A stretch of DNA of 64,000 nt from Flavobacterium beibuense F44-8 (GCF_000769915.1 NZ_JRLV01000019.1:1-64000), one strand, 5' to 3'; positions 8,248 through 18,784 are shown, counted from the first letter of the stretch. Notes: generated by a model from the letters alone, not told the origin. A program made the numbers and translations.

Positions 8248-9855
8248 TTAGTCAAATGAATATGGTACCGGATCCTCTAATAATAATGGGTTTTTAGCTA
8301 CTTCATTATCAGGGTAGTCCAGGTAGAAGTCAGATTCATCCGGAGTAAAATGTTCTTCAAGATCTTTATTACCTCTGTTTTGAGCTGCCATAATAGCAAT
8401 AGCCTGTGCTCTTGGAATTCTTCCAAGGTCAAACCAAAAATCACCTTCAAAACAAAGTTCACGTCTTCTTTCAAGGAAAAGTTCATCAAAAGTAAAAGAG
8501 CTAACACTAGGTAAACCTGCCCTGTTTCTTACAGCATTGTATGAGCTTAATGCACTTGCGTCCGAAGTGCTTCCGGCTCCTCCAAGAATAGCTTCAGCAT
8601 GTATAAGTAACAGGTCAGCATATCTCATAAGATAAGTATTGTTTTCCATCATATTCCAAGCATCTATAGGGCCTGTAACATCACCATTCACAATACCAAT
8701 ACAGTATTTTTTAATGGCTGCACCGGCTCCCTGACCGCCTATCTGGTCTGCATCAGGAACAATAAACCCTGTTTGTTCTTCAGTACCGCTGTTAATACGA
8801 ACTTTTATGTTAGGGTATTCATCACCCGGCATCATGATAGTTTCTTTTCTTCTTACATCACCCGGCTCAGTGTATATATTGAAGATTGCATCCTGAGAAG
8901 GACCAAATACTCCACCATATGAAGCGTTTGATGTTGTGATTGCTGCCGTACTGATACCAAACTGAGTATTACAGTTGCTGGCAGAACCATAGTTACCGTC
9001 GGTTACCCACTGGATAGCAAAAATAGATTCTTCGTTATTGTTGTTAGGATACGTAAATAAATCACCAAAACTTTTATCAGGTAACGATTCACCACCAAGC
9101 AATTTAAACTCTCCGCTGTTTATTACTTCTTCTGCCATTTGTCTTGCATCACTGTATCTTTGCTGATACAGGTAAACCTTAGCCAACATTGCTTTAGCAG
9201 ATCCTTTAGATACACGTGCATTAGCAGTGTAGTTTGAAGATCTTGTTTTGTCGTATAGATTTTCAATAGCTGCCTGATAATCCATTTCGATTAAAGTATA
9301 AACATCTTCAATTCTATTTTTATTGATTACAGGGTTTGATGCAAAATCAAGGTTGTTTTCAATAATTGGTACATCGCCCCAAAGTCTTACTAAATAGAAA
9401 TAAGCAGTAGCTCTCATGAAATAAGCTTCTCCAATAGTGTTTTGAAGTACTTCCGGACTTACACCCGGTCCAACACGGTCTGGTAAGAAGTTAATAATAA
9501 GATTTGCCTGAGCGATATTTGCCCATAAAGAGCTCCATCCGTTAACAAGTTCAGGGTCACTACCATTTAGAGAAAAGGTTCTCATGGCATTAACGTCGCT
9601 CGATCCTGTATACATATTGCCCGAACCTACCTCGGCAACAGCAAAGAAAAACTTGTTATGAAACTGGAACCAGGTTCTGGCATACATACCGTTTGTGGCC
9701 GATGTAACCTGTTCATTTGTGCTGTAGTAGCTGTCTAAAGAGATAGTATCTTCCGGCGGACGGTTTGTAAACTCTTCGGCACAGGAGGCAAGCATTGTAA
9801 GTGCTAATGCCAAACTACATATTTTGTATAGATTAAAAAATCTTTTCATTTTCAT
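8248..9855 (-). CDS. SusD/RagB family surface glycan-binding lipoprotein
   Basis: 535 residues. The lipobox is MLASCAEEF, followed by the typical NRPPEDTIS opening, then an all-helical SusD fold with TPR-like helices (GEAYFMRATAYFYLVRLWGDVP, KGSAKAMLAKVYLYQQRYSDA). The C-terminal RRRELCFEGDFWFDLGR motif is diagnostic. SusD caps the SusC channel and delivers oligosaccharides to it. It follows susC with a 5-base gap. The specificity for manno-oligosaccharides comes from the locus, not from this sequence. Confidence 0.95.
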   Translation of the reverse strand: MKMKRFFNLYKICSLALALTMLASCAEEFTNRPPEDTISLDSYYSTNEQVTSATNGMYARTWFQFHNKFFFAVAEVGSGNMYTGSSDVNAMRTFSLNGSDPELVNGWSSLWANIAQANLIINFLPDRVGPGVSPEVLQNTIGEAYFMRATAYFYLVRLWGDVPIIENNLDFASNPVINKNRIEDVYTLIEMDYQAAIENLYDKTRSSNYTANARVSKGSAKAMLAKVYLYQQRYSDARQMAEEVINSGEFKLLGGESLPDKSFGDLFTYPNNNNEESIFAIQWVTDGNYGSASNCNTQFGISTAAITTSNASYGGVFGPSQDAIFNIYTEPGDVRRKETIMMPGDEYPNIKVRINSGTEEQTGFIVPDADQIGGQGAGAAIKKYCIGIVNGDVTGPIDAWNMMENNTYLMRYADLLLIHAEAILGGAGSTSDASALSSYNAVRNRAGLPSVSSFTFDELFLERRRELCFEGDFWFDLGRIPRAQAIAIMAAQNRGNKDLEEHFTPDESDFYLDYPDNEVAKNPLLLEDPVPYSFD

Positions 9856-9860
9856 TTTTT

Positions 9861-12800
9861 TTAAAATTCTACATTAACTCCTACAGAAAAAGTTCTTGGT
9901 GAAGGGTATCGTCCGTTATCAATACCTGTTAGTAGCTGATTTTGGTTAAATGAACCAATTTCAGGGTCATAGCCTTTGTATTTAGTAAAGGTATGAAGGT
10001 TTTGAACAGAGCCGTAAATACGTACTCTTGACATTTTTACTTTAGAAACGATGTCCTGTGGCAGAGAGTAACCTAAAGTAAGGTTTTGGATTCTTGCATA
10101 AGACCCGTCTTCAACATAACGGCTTGATATCTGTACGTTAGTGTTAGCATTACCGGGAACTATCCTTGGGATATTAGTATCAGTGTTTTCAGGTGTCCAG
10201 TAATTTGCAGCATCTGTAAGTGCATTTTGGTACAACTGTCCGTTTTGTGTTCCGTTTCTGTAAGTAAGGTTCATTACGTCGTTACCATAAGATCCCTGTA
10301 CAAAAACAGAAAGATCAAAGTTTTTGTAGTTAAAAGTATTAGTAAAACCAAAAGTAAAGTCAGGGTGAGGGTTACCTATAAATGTTTTATCATTAGCATC
10401 TATAACACCGTCTCCGTTCACGTCTTTGTACTGAACATCACCAAGCCATGTTTGCCCAACGCCTTGTCCAACAGACTGGTCAAACTGTATAGGAGCATTG
10501 TTAAGTTGGTCCATAGTTTGGAACAGCCCTACTACTTCATATCCGTAGAACATACCAATAGGAGAACCTACTTCGGTATTAGTTACAACAACTGGCTGGT
10601 AACCGTTAGTGTTTACTTCCTGAGTTAGAGATAAACCATTAGATAAGCTTGTTAGCTCATTTTTATAGTGTGAGAATACAAGAGTAGAACTCCATGAAAA
10701 ATCACCTGAGCCTTTTGTATTATAGTTTAAGGTAATATCATAACCTCTGTTTTCCATTTCACCAAGGTTTGAGTATGGAGCATCAACACCACCATACTGG
10801 CCACCACCACCTGTTAGGTATAAAGGCCACGGCATTTGGAAAAGGAATCCGTCAGATTTTTTAACATAGTAGTCAAGGTTAGCCGATAGCCTACCGCCAA
10901 GAACTGTAAAGTCAAGACCAAAGTTGGTTTGTTGCATTGACTCCCATGTTAAATCAGGGTTAGGGAAGTTTGAAGGAAGGAAACCAGGGCCAATACCTGA
11001 GTTTTGCTGACCCAGATAAGCCGTATACCTGTTGTTTGGAATTTGCTGGTTACCGGTTTCACCATAACCTATCCTGAACTTAATGTTGTCTATATATTTA
11101 CGTGTACTTTCCATGAACGACTCGTTAGAAAGTTTCCATGAAACAGCAACTGCAGGGAAGTAACCCCACTGGTTATCTGTAGTCGGGTCAAATTTAGACG
11201 AACGGTCTGCTCTCCATGAAGCTGAAAGTCCGTAGCGATCATTGAAGTCATAAATTAAACGTCCGAAAAATGAGTATAAAGCCTGGCTGCCCTTGTAGCT
11301 TGTCACTTTATTTTGTGCAGGGTCACTAAGGTTTAAGCCATAAACATTGTTGGTTTGGAAACCTGTACCTGTTGCAACAAGACCTTCCCAGTGACTGTCG
11401 TTAGCTTCCTGACCTGCAAGTAATGTGAAGTTATGTTTACCTAAGCTTTTTGTATATGTAAGCAGGTTTTTAATGTTAACCGAGTACCAGTTTTGTCTTC
11501 TTTCCATTAAGTCGGCACTAGGGTTTGTTTGTACACCCCAACTGTAAGAAGGAGTAAAATCGGTGTTTTCAGAAAATTCAGTATTAGCACCAACTTCAAT
11601 TCTGTATTTAAGCCCGTCAATAATGTCGGCTTCAGCAAAAACATTTCCAAGGAAATTTTTTCGTACCAGTTTATTGTCTTTAACAAGCGCCTCAGCAACC
11701 GGGTTAAAATAAGTAGAGTTAAGGTCGTTACTTGTAGGTCCTGCAAAACTTCCGTCAGGATTTCTAACAGGTATATCCGGAGCCTGTAGTAATGTATTGC
11801 TTATTATACCACCATAACTCTGGTTAATAGTAAGCTTTTCGTTAGTAATACCCGTGTTTGCATTTACACCTACTTTTAACCAGCTTTTAACCTGTGAGTC
11901 AAGGTTAACACGCATGGTGTATCTTTTATATCCTGAACCTAAAAGGATACCCTCCTGATCAAGAAAACCACCTGATATATAATATCTGGTAGCGTCTTTA
12001 GCTCCCGAGAATGAAAGCTGATGGCTGTGTGAATAAGCTGTTTGATATACCTCATCCTGCCAGTCGGTACCTGATCCTAAAAGTTCAGGATGCTGAAACT
12101 CAGGACGGAAGTCTGATTCGTTAAAACCATAAGCCAGCCATAATGCTTTTTGTTGTTTGGCATAGCCCTGTAGGTCAAGAACGTCTAGTTTTTTGTAAAT
12201 ATTCTGGATAGAAGTGTAGCCTTCATAAGCGATTTTACCTTCACCTTTTCTACCTGATTTTGTAGTAATAATGATTACACCATTAGCACCTCTTGAGCCG
12301 TAAATAGCTGTAGCTGATGCATCTTTTAGGATGTCTATAGAAAGGATATCGTTAGGGTTAATCATGGAAAGCGGACTCACAGCGTTATTACCTGCGCCTC
12401 CGTTTGAAGAGAAATCACTACCCGATATAGGTCTTCCGCTGGTAGAGATGTTAGTACCGTCGCCGGAGATAGGCACACCGTCTATAATGTATAAAGGTTC
12501 GTTAGTACCTGAGATTGATGTTGTACCACGAACCCTGATTGAAACAGCACTACCCGGCTGCCCGCTGTTGTTTGTAACCGAAACACCTGCTGCTTTACCC
12601 TGAATCATTTGGTCCACAGTGGTTTGTTTTAGGTTTTCGATGTCCTTAGTACGAATGCTGGATACCGCACTGTTAACATCGTCTTTCTTTTGAGCGCCAT
12701 AACCAATTATGACTACATCGTCAAGAAGTTGTGAGTTTTCCTCAAGGGTAACGTTAAGTACGTTACGTCCTTTTACTGCTATTTCCTGAGTTTCATATCC

Positions 12801-13055
12801 TATAAAGGTATATACAAGAACAGCATTTTCAGGCGCTTCGATGGCATAATTTCCATCTATATCAGTAGCAATAGCTGTATTGGTGCCTTTAACACTAACA
12901 TTGGCTCCCGGTATACCAAAGCCAGTGTTGTCTGTCACGGTACCTGAAACAGTGGTTTGCGCCTGTAACGCACTAAAAGAGCACAACAAAAGCAAGTACA
13001 ACAGTGTATTGCCTCGTTTAAGCCAATTAGTAAAATAAAGTAATGTAATCCCCAT
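9861..13055 (-). CDS. SusC/RagA family TonB-dependent outer-membrane transporter
   Basis: 1,064 residues. In order it has a signal peptide (cut near ALQA-Q), a carboxypeptidase-D-like regulatory domain (DNTGFGIPGANVSVKGTN), the segment VVIIGYGAQKK, a plug domain with ITTKSG and the SusC signature GANGVIIITTK, and a 22-strand barrel ending in a terminal aromatic (VGVNVEF). It imports oligosaccharides across the outer membrane using TonB energy. It heads a five-gene minus-strand operon (SusC, SusD, SGBP, GH27, GH5). No extra N-terminal anti-sigma signalling domain is present, so regulation probably goes through the AraC-type gene next door. Confidence 0.96.
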   Translation of the reverse strand: MGITLLYFTNWLKRGNTLLYLLLLCSFSALQAQTTVSGTVTDNTGFGIPGANVSVKGTNTAIATDIDGNYAIEAPENAVLVYTFIGYETQEIAVKGRNVLNVTLEENSQLLDDVVIIGYGAQKKDDVNSAVSSIRTKDIENLKQTTVDQMIQGKAAGVSVTNNSGQPGSAVSIRVRGTTSISGTNEPLYIIDGVPISGDGTNISTSGRPISGSDFSSNGGAGNNAVSPLSMINPNDILSIDILKDASATAIYGSRGANGVIIITTKSGRKGEGKIAYEGYTSIQNIYKKLDVLDLQGYAKQQKALWLAYGFNESDFRPEFQHPELLGSGTDWQDEVYQTAYSHSHQLSFSGAKDATRYYISGGFLDQEGILLGSGYKRYTMRVNLDSQVKSWLKVGVNANTGITNEKLTINQSYGGIISNTLLQAPDIPVRNPDGSFAGPTSNDLNSTYFNPVAEALVKDNKLVRKNFLGNVFAEADIIDGLKYRIEVGANTEFSENTDFTPSYSWGVQTNPSADLMERRQNWYSVNIKNLLTYTKSLGKHNFTLLAGQEANDSHWEGLVATGTGFQTNNVYGLNLSDPAQNKVTSYKGSQALYSFFGRLIYDFNDRYGLSASWRADRSSKFDPTTDNQWGYFPAVAVSWKLSNESFMESTRKYIDNIKFRIGYGETGNQQIPNNRYTAYLGQQNSGIGPGFLPSNFPNPDLTWESMQQTNFGLDFTVLGGRLSANLDYYVKKSDGFLFQMPWPLYLTGGGGQYGGVDAPYSNLGEMENRGYDITLNYNTKGSGDFSWSSTLVFSHYKNELTSLSNGLSLTQEVNTNGYQPVVVTNTEVGSPIGMFYGYEVVGLFQTMDQLNNAPIQFDQSVGQGVGQTWLGDVQYKDVNGDGVIDANDKTFIGNPHPDFTFGFTNTFNYKNFDLSVFVQGSYGNDVMNLTYRNGTQNGQLYQNALTDAANYWTPENTDTNIPRIVPGNANTNVQISSRYVEDGSYARIQNLTLGYSLPQDIVSKVKMSRVRIYGSVQNLHTFTKYKGYDPEIGSFNQNQLLTGIDNGRYPSPRTFSVGVNVEF

Positions 13056-13148
13056 AATTAATTTGTGTTAGGTTAGTTACTAATTTCTAAATAAATAAAC
13101 ACTTTAATTTTGCTTTCGGTAATTTTAGAGTTCATTTATTGATAAAAA

Positions 13149-13156
13149 CAAATTTA
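13149..13156 (-). promoter_or_regulatory. Candidate -7 element for the SusC operon
   Basis: On the minus strand, TAAATTTG fits the Bacteroidota -7 consensus TAnnTTTG, 94 bases before the SusC start. No TTG is found at the usual distance upstream, which suits a promoter that needs an activator. The rest of the gap 13,056-13,342 is very AT-rich and holds no gene that I can support. Confidence 0.35.
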
Positions 13157-13342
13157 TGGGAGATGTTAAGCGTTTGTTAATATTATTTTATCATTTAATG
13201 ATAATATTTTCTCTAACGTTTGCGTAAATAATATATCATAAAAATATACTTACTTTTATGAAGATATTTAATATGTTGACTGTCAATGATTAAAATATCA
13301 TAAAATGAAGGTTTTAAGGTGTATTTTTTAGTCAGCTTTAGT

Positions 13343-14218
13343 TTATAAAAAGCGTTTCATGCCATAAAATTCATCTCTGTACTGGCTTGGAGTTGTGTTC
13401 TTTATACTTTTAAATATGCGGTTAAAGTTGGCAATATTGTTGAAGCCCGACTTAAATGCAATTTCAGATATACTCAAATCTTTCTCTATGAGCCACCTTG
13501 CAGCATAACCTACTCTTATATCATTAAGGTAATTCACAAATGTTTTTCCGGTTCGTTTCTTTATAAAACGGTTAAACGATACAGGACTCATACTTGTAAT
13601 GTCAGACACCTCATCTAAGGTAATCTTGTTAGAGAAGTTTTTTTGTATATACTCGTATACCAGTTTCATTTTATCGTCATCTTCAAAAGTATCGTGGTCT
13701 ACGGTGAAGGTGGAAAGCAGCCTCTGATTTCTGGAATTAGCCATGTCGTGAAGTATGGAGATAATTTCCAGAAAGTAATCCATACCATCAAGTTTAGAAA
13801 TGCTTATTAGTCTGTTAGCTAGTTCTTCACCTGTTTTTTTAGAAAACAGTATACCGTGGTTAGATCGGTTAAACATGTCCTTAATAGGCATCATTATACG
13901 TCGTGACAGTAACGAATCACTAAACAGGTCGTTATGAAACTGTATGGTTATTTCGTGTACCTTTTTGTTCTTGCAGGTGTTCATTTCCCATCCGTGATGC
14001 AGGTTTGGACCAACCAATACCAGTTCTACATCATCTATTTCCTCTATATGATCTCCCACAATTCTTTTTACACCTTTGCCATTAAGTATAAAGTTAATTT
14101 CATACTCCGGATGATAATGTATAGGGAAGTCAAAACTATCTTTAATCCTGTCAAAAACCAGGAAACTATCACCTTTAGATAGTGGCGGAATTTCTCTGTG
14201 AAATTTTTGAGTGTTCAT
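13343..14218 (-). CDS. AraC family transcriptional regulator with N-terminal cupin sensor
   Basis: 291 residues. The N-terminal half is a cupin: FPIHYHPEYEINFILNGKG and GPNLHHGWEM supply His residues of a sugar- or metal-binding barrel. The C-terminal ~100 residues hold two helix-turn-helix motifs of the AraC/XylS type (ITLDEVSDITSMSPVSFNRF and LSISEIAFKSGFNNIANFNR). It sits between the SusC operon and the divergent GH26 operon and is the only regulator in the locus. It is probably the mannan-oligosaccharide-responsive activator of both operons. This role is inferred from position. Confidence 0.9.
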   Translation of the reverse strand: MNTQKFHREIPPLSKGDSFLVFDRIKDSFDFPIHYHPEYEINFILNGKGVKRIVGDHIEEIDDVELVLVGPNLHHGWEMNTCKNKKVHEITIQFHNDLFSDSLLSRRIMMPIKDMFNRSNHGILFSKKTGEELANRLISISKLDGMDYFLEIISILHDMANSRNQRLLSTFTVDHDTFEDDDKMKLVYEYIQKNFSNKITLDEVSDITSMSPVSFNRFIKKRTGKTFVNYLNDIRVGYAARWLIEKDLSISEIAFKSGFNNIANFNRIFKSIKNTTPSQYRDEFYGMKRFL

Positions 14219-14291
14219 TTGAGTGTTTTTATTTGCAATTATATGATATAATATTGATAAAATAATATTAACTTAAATTTAAGACTAAAAT

Positions 14292-14299
14292 TATCTTTG
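14292..14299 (+). promoter_or_regulatory. Candidate -7 element for the GH26/symporter operon
   Basis: TATCTTTG matches TAnnTTTG exactly, about 110 bases before the GH26 start, in the gap divergent to the AraC gene. No TTG lies at the -33 spacing, again suggesting activator dependence. Confidence 0.4.
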
Positions 14300-14408
14300 A
14301 CATTATCAAAAAAGTACGTTTAAAATTGTGCTTTGTTAAATATTAAGGTCAATAAATTAAGAATTTATCAAGTTTAAAGCATTCTCTTTAAACCAACTAC
14401 AAATTTAA

Positions 14409-15590
14409 ATGAAAAATAGGATATCAATACTGTTACTAGCCTTAGCTGTAGTTTCCTGCGGGAAATCAGTTAATAAAGAGGAAGTGACTACTAATCAGGA
14501 AGAAAAAGAGATAGCTGTAGGTGTTTTAGCAGATAAAAATGCTACAGCGCAAACAGTTACTTTGTATAAAAACCTTTTTAAATTAAGAGAAAAGGGATAC
14601 ATGTTCGGTCATCAGGATGATCTTGCTTATGGTGTAGAGTGGAAATATGAAGAGGGTAGAAGTGATGTTAAAGATGTCACTGGAGATTATCCTGCCGTAT
14701 ACGGTTGGGATATAGGAAGGATAGAGAATAATGCCGATAAAAACCTTGACGGAGTGCCTTTTGATAAAATGAGGCAGTTTATAAAAGAAGTGTACGACAG
14801 GGGCGGTGTTAATACTATAAGCTGGCATGTAAATAATCCTTTAAGTGGAGGTGATTCGTGGGATAATCCTGAAGGTACGGTAGCGTCGGTACTTCCCGGT
14901 GGTTCTAAACATGAGGTTTACAAAGGTTGGCTGGATAATGCGGCTGGATTTTTCCTTTCTCTAAAAGGCAGTGACGGTAATTTGGTGCCAATTCTATACA
15001 GGCCATACCATGAGTTTACGGGCGACTGGTTTTGGTGGTGTAAAAACACTACCAGCCCTGAACAGTTTAAGGAACTATGGAAATTTACGGTAGATTACTT
15101 TGAGCAAAAAGGAGTGCATAACCTTATATATGTATACAATACGTCGGACGCTAATGTGAAAACCAAAGCGGACTTTTTAGAGTACTACCCTGGTGATGAT
15201 TATGTGGATATGATGAGTTTTGATGTTTATCAAACCGGTGAAGGGGAAAAGCTTAAAGAGTATACAGATAACGTACACAGTTTAATTGGTGTAATGCAGG
15301 AGGCAGCAGATGAACACGGCAAGCTTACCGCAATAGCAGAAACAGGTTATGAGGCTATACCCTATGAAAAATGGTGGACAGAGACCTTAACCAATGCAAT
15401 AGGTGATTATAAAATATCATATGTGCTGTTATGGAGAAACCACGGTTGGAACGAGTATATGAATCCGCCAAGAATGCATTATTATGCACCATATAGCGGG
15501 CATGCACACAAAGCCGATTTTGTAGAATACTACAATCAGGATAGAGTGCTGTTCCAAAAAGATGTGACTAAAGAAAATTTATACCAATAA
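14409..15590 (+). CDS. GH26 beta-mannanase lipoprotein (first copy)
   Basis: 393 residues. The lipobox AVVSCGK has Cys at 17, so the protein is membrane-anchored. The catalytic acid/base is Glu202 in RPYHEFTGDWFWW and the nucleophile Glu311 in AIAETGYEA, both at family-typical places. GHQDDLAYG and WHVNNPLSGGDSW line the substrate cleft. GH26 enzymes of this kind cut beta-1,4-mannan to short oligosaccharides, chiefly mannobiose. No strong acidic export signal follows the Cys (GKSVNKEE), so it may face the periplasm rather than the surface. It starts the plus-strand operon and is followed 32 bases later by the symporter gene. Confidence 0.93.
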   Translation: MKNRISILLLALAVVSCGKSVNKEEVTTNQEEKEIAVGVLADKNATAQTVTLYKNLFKLREKGYMFGHQDDLAYGVEWKYEEGRSDVKDVTGDYPAVYGWDIGRIENNADKNLDGVPFDKMRQFIKEVYDRGGVNTISWHVNNPLSGGDSWDNPEGTVASVLPGGSKHEVYKGWLDNAAGFFLSLKGSDGNLVPILYRPYHEFTGDWFWWCKNTTSPEQFKELWKFTVDYFEQKGVHNLIYVYNTSDANVKTKADFLEYYPGDDYVDMMSFDVYQTGEGEKLKEYTDNVHSLIGVMQEAADEHGKLTAIAETGYEAIPYEKWWTETLTNAIGDYKISYVLLWRNHGWNEYMNPPRMHYYAPYSGHAHKADFVEYYNQDRVLFQKDVTKENLYQ

Positions 15591-15622
15591 GTTAAAAGCT
15601 GTAATAGCAGCTATTTCAAGAT

Positions 15623-17548
15623 ATGAGATTAACAGCGATAGACTTAACAATAATTGCACTGTACTTTTTAATGATGATCGTTATAGGGATTATCATGAAA
15701 AACCGTGCAAAGAAGAGTAAAGACAGTTACCTTATGGGAGGTAAAAAACTTCCGTGGTACATGCTTGGGCTAAGTGATGCCAGTGATATGTTTGATATTA
15801 GTGGTACTATGCTTTTAGTGAGTATGGCCTTTTTATATGGTTTTAAAAGTGTTTGGATACCATGGATGTGGCCTGTTTTCAATCAGGTATTCCTTATGGT
15901 TTTCCTTAGTAAATGGTTAAGGAGAAGTAATGCCACTACCGGAGCCGAATGGCTGGGTACCCGTTTTGGGCTTAGTGATAAGGGGGTAAAGCAAAGTCAT
16001 GCTGTGGTAGTTGTTTTTGCACTTATGTTATGCGTGGGCTATATGGCTTATGCCTTTGTGGGTGTGGGTGAATTTCTTGAGATCTTTATTCCTTATGAAA
16101 GTGTAAAAGAGGTATTCCCGTTCCTTGATCAGCATGTGGATGCTTTCCAGGTTGGAACTCCGGCATACGAAACGGCTCTGTATGAAGCAAAAGATCTTAC
16201 TGCAAAATTTTATGGTGTAAGTATATGTCTTGTAGCTACATTTTACAGTATTGTAGGAGGGATGCACGGTATCGTTTTGGCCGACTTTATCAAGTACATG
16301 ATTATGATTGTATGTTCGCTGTTTGTGGGTAGTATCGCCATGATGCATTTAGCCGATTCAGGAATAGCAATTAAAGATATGATGCCCGTAGGGTGGGATA
16401 GCCCTATGTTTGGCTGGGAGCTGGGTCTTGAATGGCAAAACATCCTAGCCGATGCACAGGTAAAACTGGAAAAGGACGGGTACAAACTATTCTCGGCTAT
16501 TGTAGGGATGATGTTCTTCTCGGGTGTACTTAAGAGTTTAGCCGGACCGGCACCAAACTACGATTGCCAGAAGATATTAAGTACCAAGTCTCCGGAAGAA
16601 GCCAGTAAGATGAGCGGATTCATTTCCATTATTCTGCTTCCTATCCGTTACTTTATGACAATGGGACTTTGTATACTGGGTATACTTTATTTTAAAGATT
16701 TAACCCTTGGACAAACCGCCGACGGAATTAACTTTGAGAGTATAATGCCGGCCGTAATCAATAAATATCTTCCTGTTGGGTTAGTAGGACTTGTACTGGC
16801 AGGTTTCCTTGGAGCATTTATGAGCAACTTCTCGGGCACGCTTAATGCAGGGCAGGCTTATTTGGTAAACGATATTTACCTGAAATTTATAAAACCCGAT
16901 GCCGACAGGAAGAAAATCATCACCATGAGTTACCTGTCAGGTACGGTGATGGTTATACTGGGTGTTGGTTTAGGTCTTTTGATTAAAGATGTAAACATGA
17001 TCTTTAATATTATTACTGCTGGACTTTATGGTGGATTTGTGTGTGCTAATGTACTTAAATGGTACTGGTGGCGCTTTAATGCAAACGGATTCTTTTGGGG
17101 TATGCTTGCGGGTATTATTGCAAGCGCCATCCCTCCGGCATTATCAGTAAGCGGTGTGACCGATTATTTTGACGGAACCCGTATGCTGTACTATTTCCCT
17201 GTATTTATCATTATTCAGTTTGTGGCTTGTGTGGCAGGATCTTATGCGGCACCTCCTACAAATCAGGAAACACTTATAGATTTCTACAAAACAGTTAGAC
17301 CGTGGGGCTTCTGGAAACCAATTAAAGAGGCGGCTCAGGCTCAGGATCCTACTATTGTGGAGAATAAAAACTTTGGTATCAATATGGCAAACGTAGCCAT
17401 GGGGATTACCGGACAGATACTGTTAACATTACTCCCTATGTATTTTATTCTTTCAAAATGGACAGGATTTGCCATAGTACTGGGGCTAATGATGGTAATA
17501 GTACTGATAATGAAACGTACCTGGTGGAACAGGCTTTCCGACTTCTAA
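15623..17548 (+). CDS. Sodium:solute symporter (SSS family), probable manno-oligosaccharide/mannobiose uptake
   Basis: 641 residues, almost wholly hydrophobic, with about 14 predicted membrane spans. It starts MRLTAIDLTIIALYFLMMI and has KSKDSYLMGGKKLPWY, the usual opening of SSS transporters. The stretch GFLGAFMSNFSGTLNAGQAY contains the sodium-site region. In known mannan loci a symporter beside GH130 and epimerase genes carries mannobiose or mannose into the cytoplasm, and the same arrangement is seen here. The substrate is inferred from that context. The C-terminus has a long soluble loop (YKTVRPWGFWKPIKEAAQAQ) before the last two spans. Confidence 0.88.
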   Translation: MRLTAIDLTIIALYFLMMIVIGIIMKNRAKKSKDSYLMGGKKLPWYMLGLSDASDMFDISGTMLLVSMAFLYGFKSVWIPWMWPVFNQVFLMVFLSKWLRRSNATTGAEWLGTRFGLSDKGVKQSHAVVVVFALMLCVGYMAYAFVGVGEFLEIFIPYESVKEVFPFLDQHVDAFQVGTPAYETALYEAKDLTAKFYGVSICLVATFYSIVGGMHGIVLADFIKYMIMIVCSLFVGSIAMMHLADSGIAIKDMMPVGWDSPMFGWELGLEWQNILADAQVKLEKDGYKLFSAIVGMMFFSGVLKSLAGPAPNYDCQKILSTKSPEEASKMSGFISIILLPIRYFMTMGLCILGILYFKDLTLGQTADGINFESIMPAVINKYLPVGLVGLVLAGFLGAFMSNFSGTLNAGQAYLVNDIYLKFIKPDADRKKIITMSYLSGTVMVILGVGLGLLIKDVNMIFNIITAGLYGGFVCANVLKWYWWRFNANGFFWGMLAGIIASAIPPALSVSGVTDYFDGTRMLYYFPVFIIIQFVACVAGSYAAPPTNQETLIDFYKTVRPWGFWKPIKEAAQAQDPTIVENKNFGINMANVAMGITGQILLTLLPMYFILSKWTGFAIVLGLMMVIVLIMKRTWWNRLSDF

Positions 17549-17587
17549 AATAAAAAATAAAAACTTGAATTTAATATAGATTATTAT

Positions 17588-18784
17588 ATGGCTAGTGAGA
17601 TGATTACAAATAACCAGGTAAGAATACCTAATTATGAATCTCTGGTTAAAAAACATCAGGAACTGATTGAAAAGAAAAATACCCCGGTAGATGATACTAA
17701 TGGTATTTATACAAGATATAAAAACCCTGTAGTTACGGCAGCCCATACTCCTGTAGAATGGAGGTATGACCTTAATGCGGCAACTAATCCGTTTGGCATG
17801 GAGCGTATTGGTATGAATGCAGCTTTTAATGCCGGAGCCATGAAATGGAACGGTAAGTATATTTTGGCTGTACGTACAGAAGGAGTAGACAGGAAATCGT
17901 TTTTTGCGATTGCCGAAAGTCCTAACGGTGTAGATAACTTTAAATTTTGGGAAAAACCGTGTGTAATCCCTCAGCTTGATGAACCGGATACCAATGTGTA
18001 TGACATGAGGCTTATTGAGCACGAAGACGGATGGATTTACGGTATTTTCTGTACAGAAAGAAAAGATCCTAACGCACCAAAAGGTGATACCAGTGCAGCA
18101 GTTGCTAATGCGGGTATTGTAAGGACTAAAGATTTGGTAAACTGGGAAAGATTACCTGATTTAGTATCAAACACAGGGCAACAGCGTAATGTGGTGCTTC
18201 ACCCGGAGTTTGTAAATGGTAAATATGCATTATATACCCGCCCTCAGGATGGCTTTATTGATGTAGGAAGCGGAGGCGGAATAGGCCTAGGTTTTGTTGA
18301 CGATATGACAAATCCGGTTGTTCAGGATGAGAAAATCATTTGTGGTAAAGTATATCATACAATATATGAGCTTAAAAACGGACTTGGGCCTGCACCTATT
18401 AAAACAGAAAAAGGTTGGCTACATATGGCACACGGTGTCCGTAACACTGCTGCCGGACTGCGATATACACTATACATGTTCATGACAGATCTTAACGATA
18501 TCTCTAAAGTAACACATATACCGGCAGGTCATTTTATGGGGCCTGAAGGAGAAGAGAGAGTTGGGGATGTTTCTAACGTATTATTCTCTAACGGTTGGGT
18601 TGCAGATGAAGATGGTACAGTATATATTTACTATGCATCTTCAGATACACGTATGCATGTGGCGGTTTCTACAGTAGATAAGTTGGTGGATTATGTAATG
18701 AACACTCCGGAAGATACCTTTACATCAGCAGGGTCGGTAAATACGATTATTGCTCAGGTAGAAAATAATAAAAAGTTTTTGTAA
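17588..18784 (+). CDS. GH130 beta-1,4-mannosylglucose phosphorylase
   Basis: 398 residues without a signal peptide, so cytoplasmic. It has the five-bladed propeller family signature and strong GH130_1 features: NPFGMERIGMNAAFNAGA, the proton-donor region DTNVYDMRLIEHEDG (Asp139 at the expected place), and LHPEFVNGKYALYTRPQDGF. Members convert 4-O-beta-D-mannosyl-D-glucose and phosphate to mannose 1-phosphate and glucose. The next gene, the epimerase that makes the substrate, overlaps its stop codon by one base, which strongly supports this activity. A mannobiose phosphorylase (GH130_2) is the less likely alternative. Confidence 0.92.
   Translation: MASEMITNNQVRIPNYESLVKKHQELIEKKNTPVDDTNGIYTRYKNPVVTAAHTPVEWRYDLNAATNPFGMERIGMNAAFNAGAMKWNGKYILAVRTEGVDRKSFFAIAESPNGVDNFKFWEKPCVIPQLDEPDTNVYDMRLIEHEDGWIYGIFCTERKDPNAPKGDTSAAVANAGIVRTKDLVNWERLPDLVSNTGQQRNVVLHPEFVNGKYALYTRPQDGFIDVGSGGGIGLGFVDDMTNPVVQDEKIICGKVYHTIYELKNGLGPAPIKTEKGWLHMAHGVRNTAAGLRYTLYMFMTDLNDISKVTHIPAGHFMGPEGEERVGDVSNVLFSNGWVADEDGTVYIYYASSDTRMHVAVSTVDKLVDYVMNTPEDTFTSAGSVNTIIAQVENNKKFL

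Noticed and set aside
17486..18022. 178-residue minus-strand frame across the symporter/GH130 junction
   Set aside because: Antisense to two strongly supported genes, composition typical of a reversed frame.
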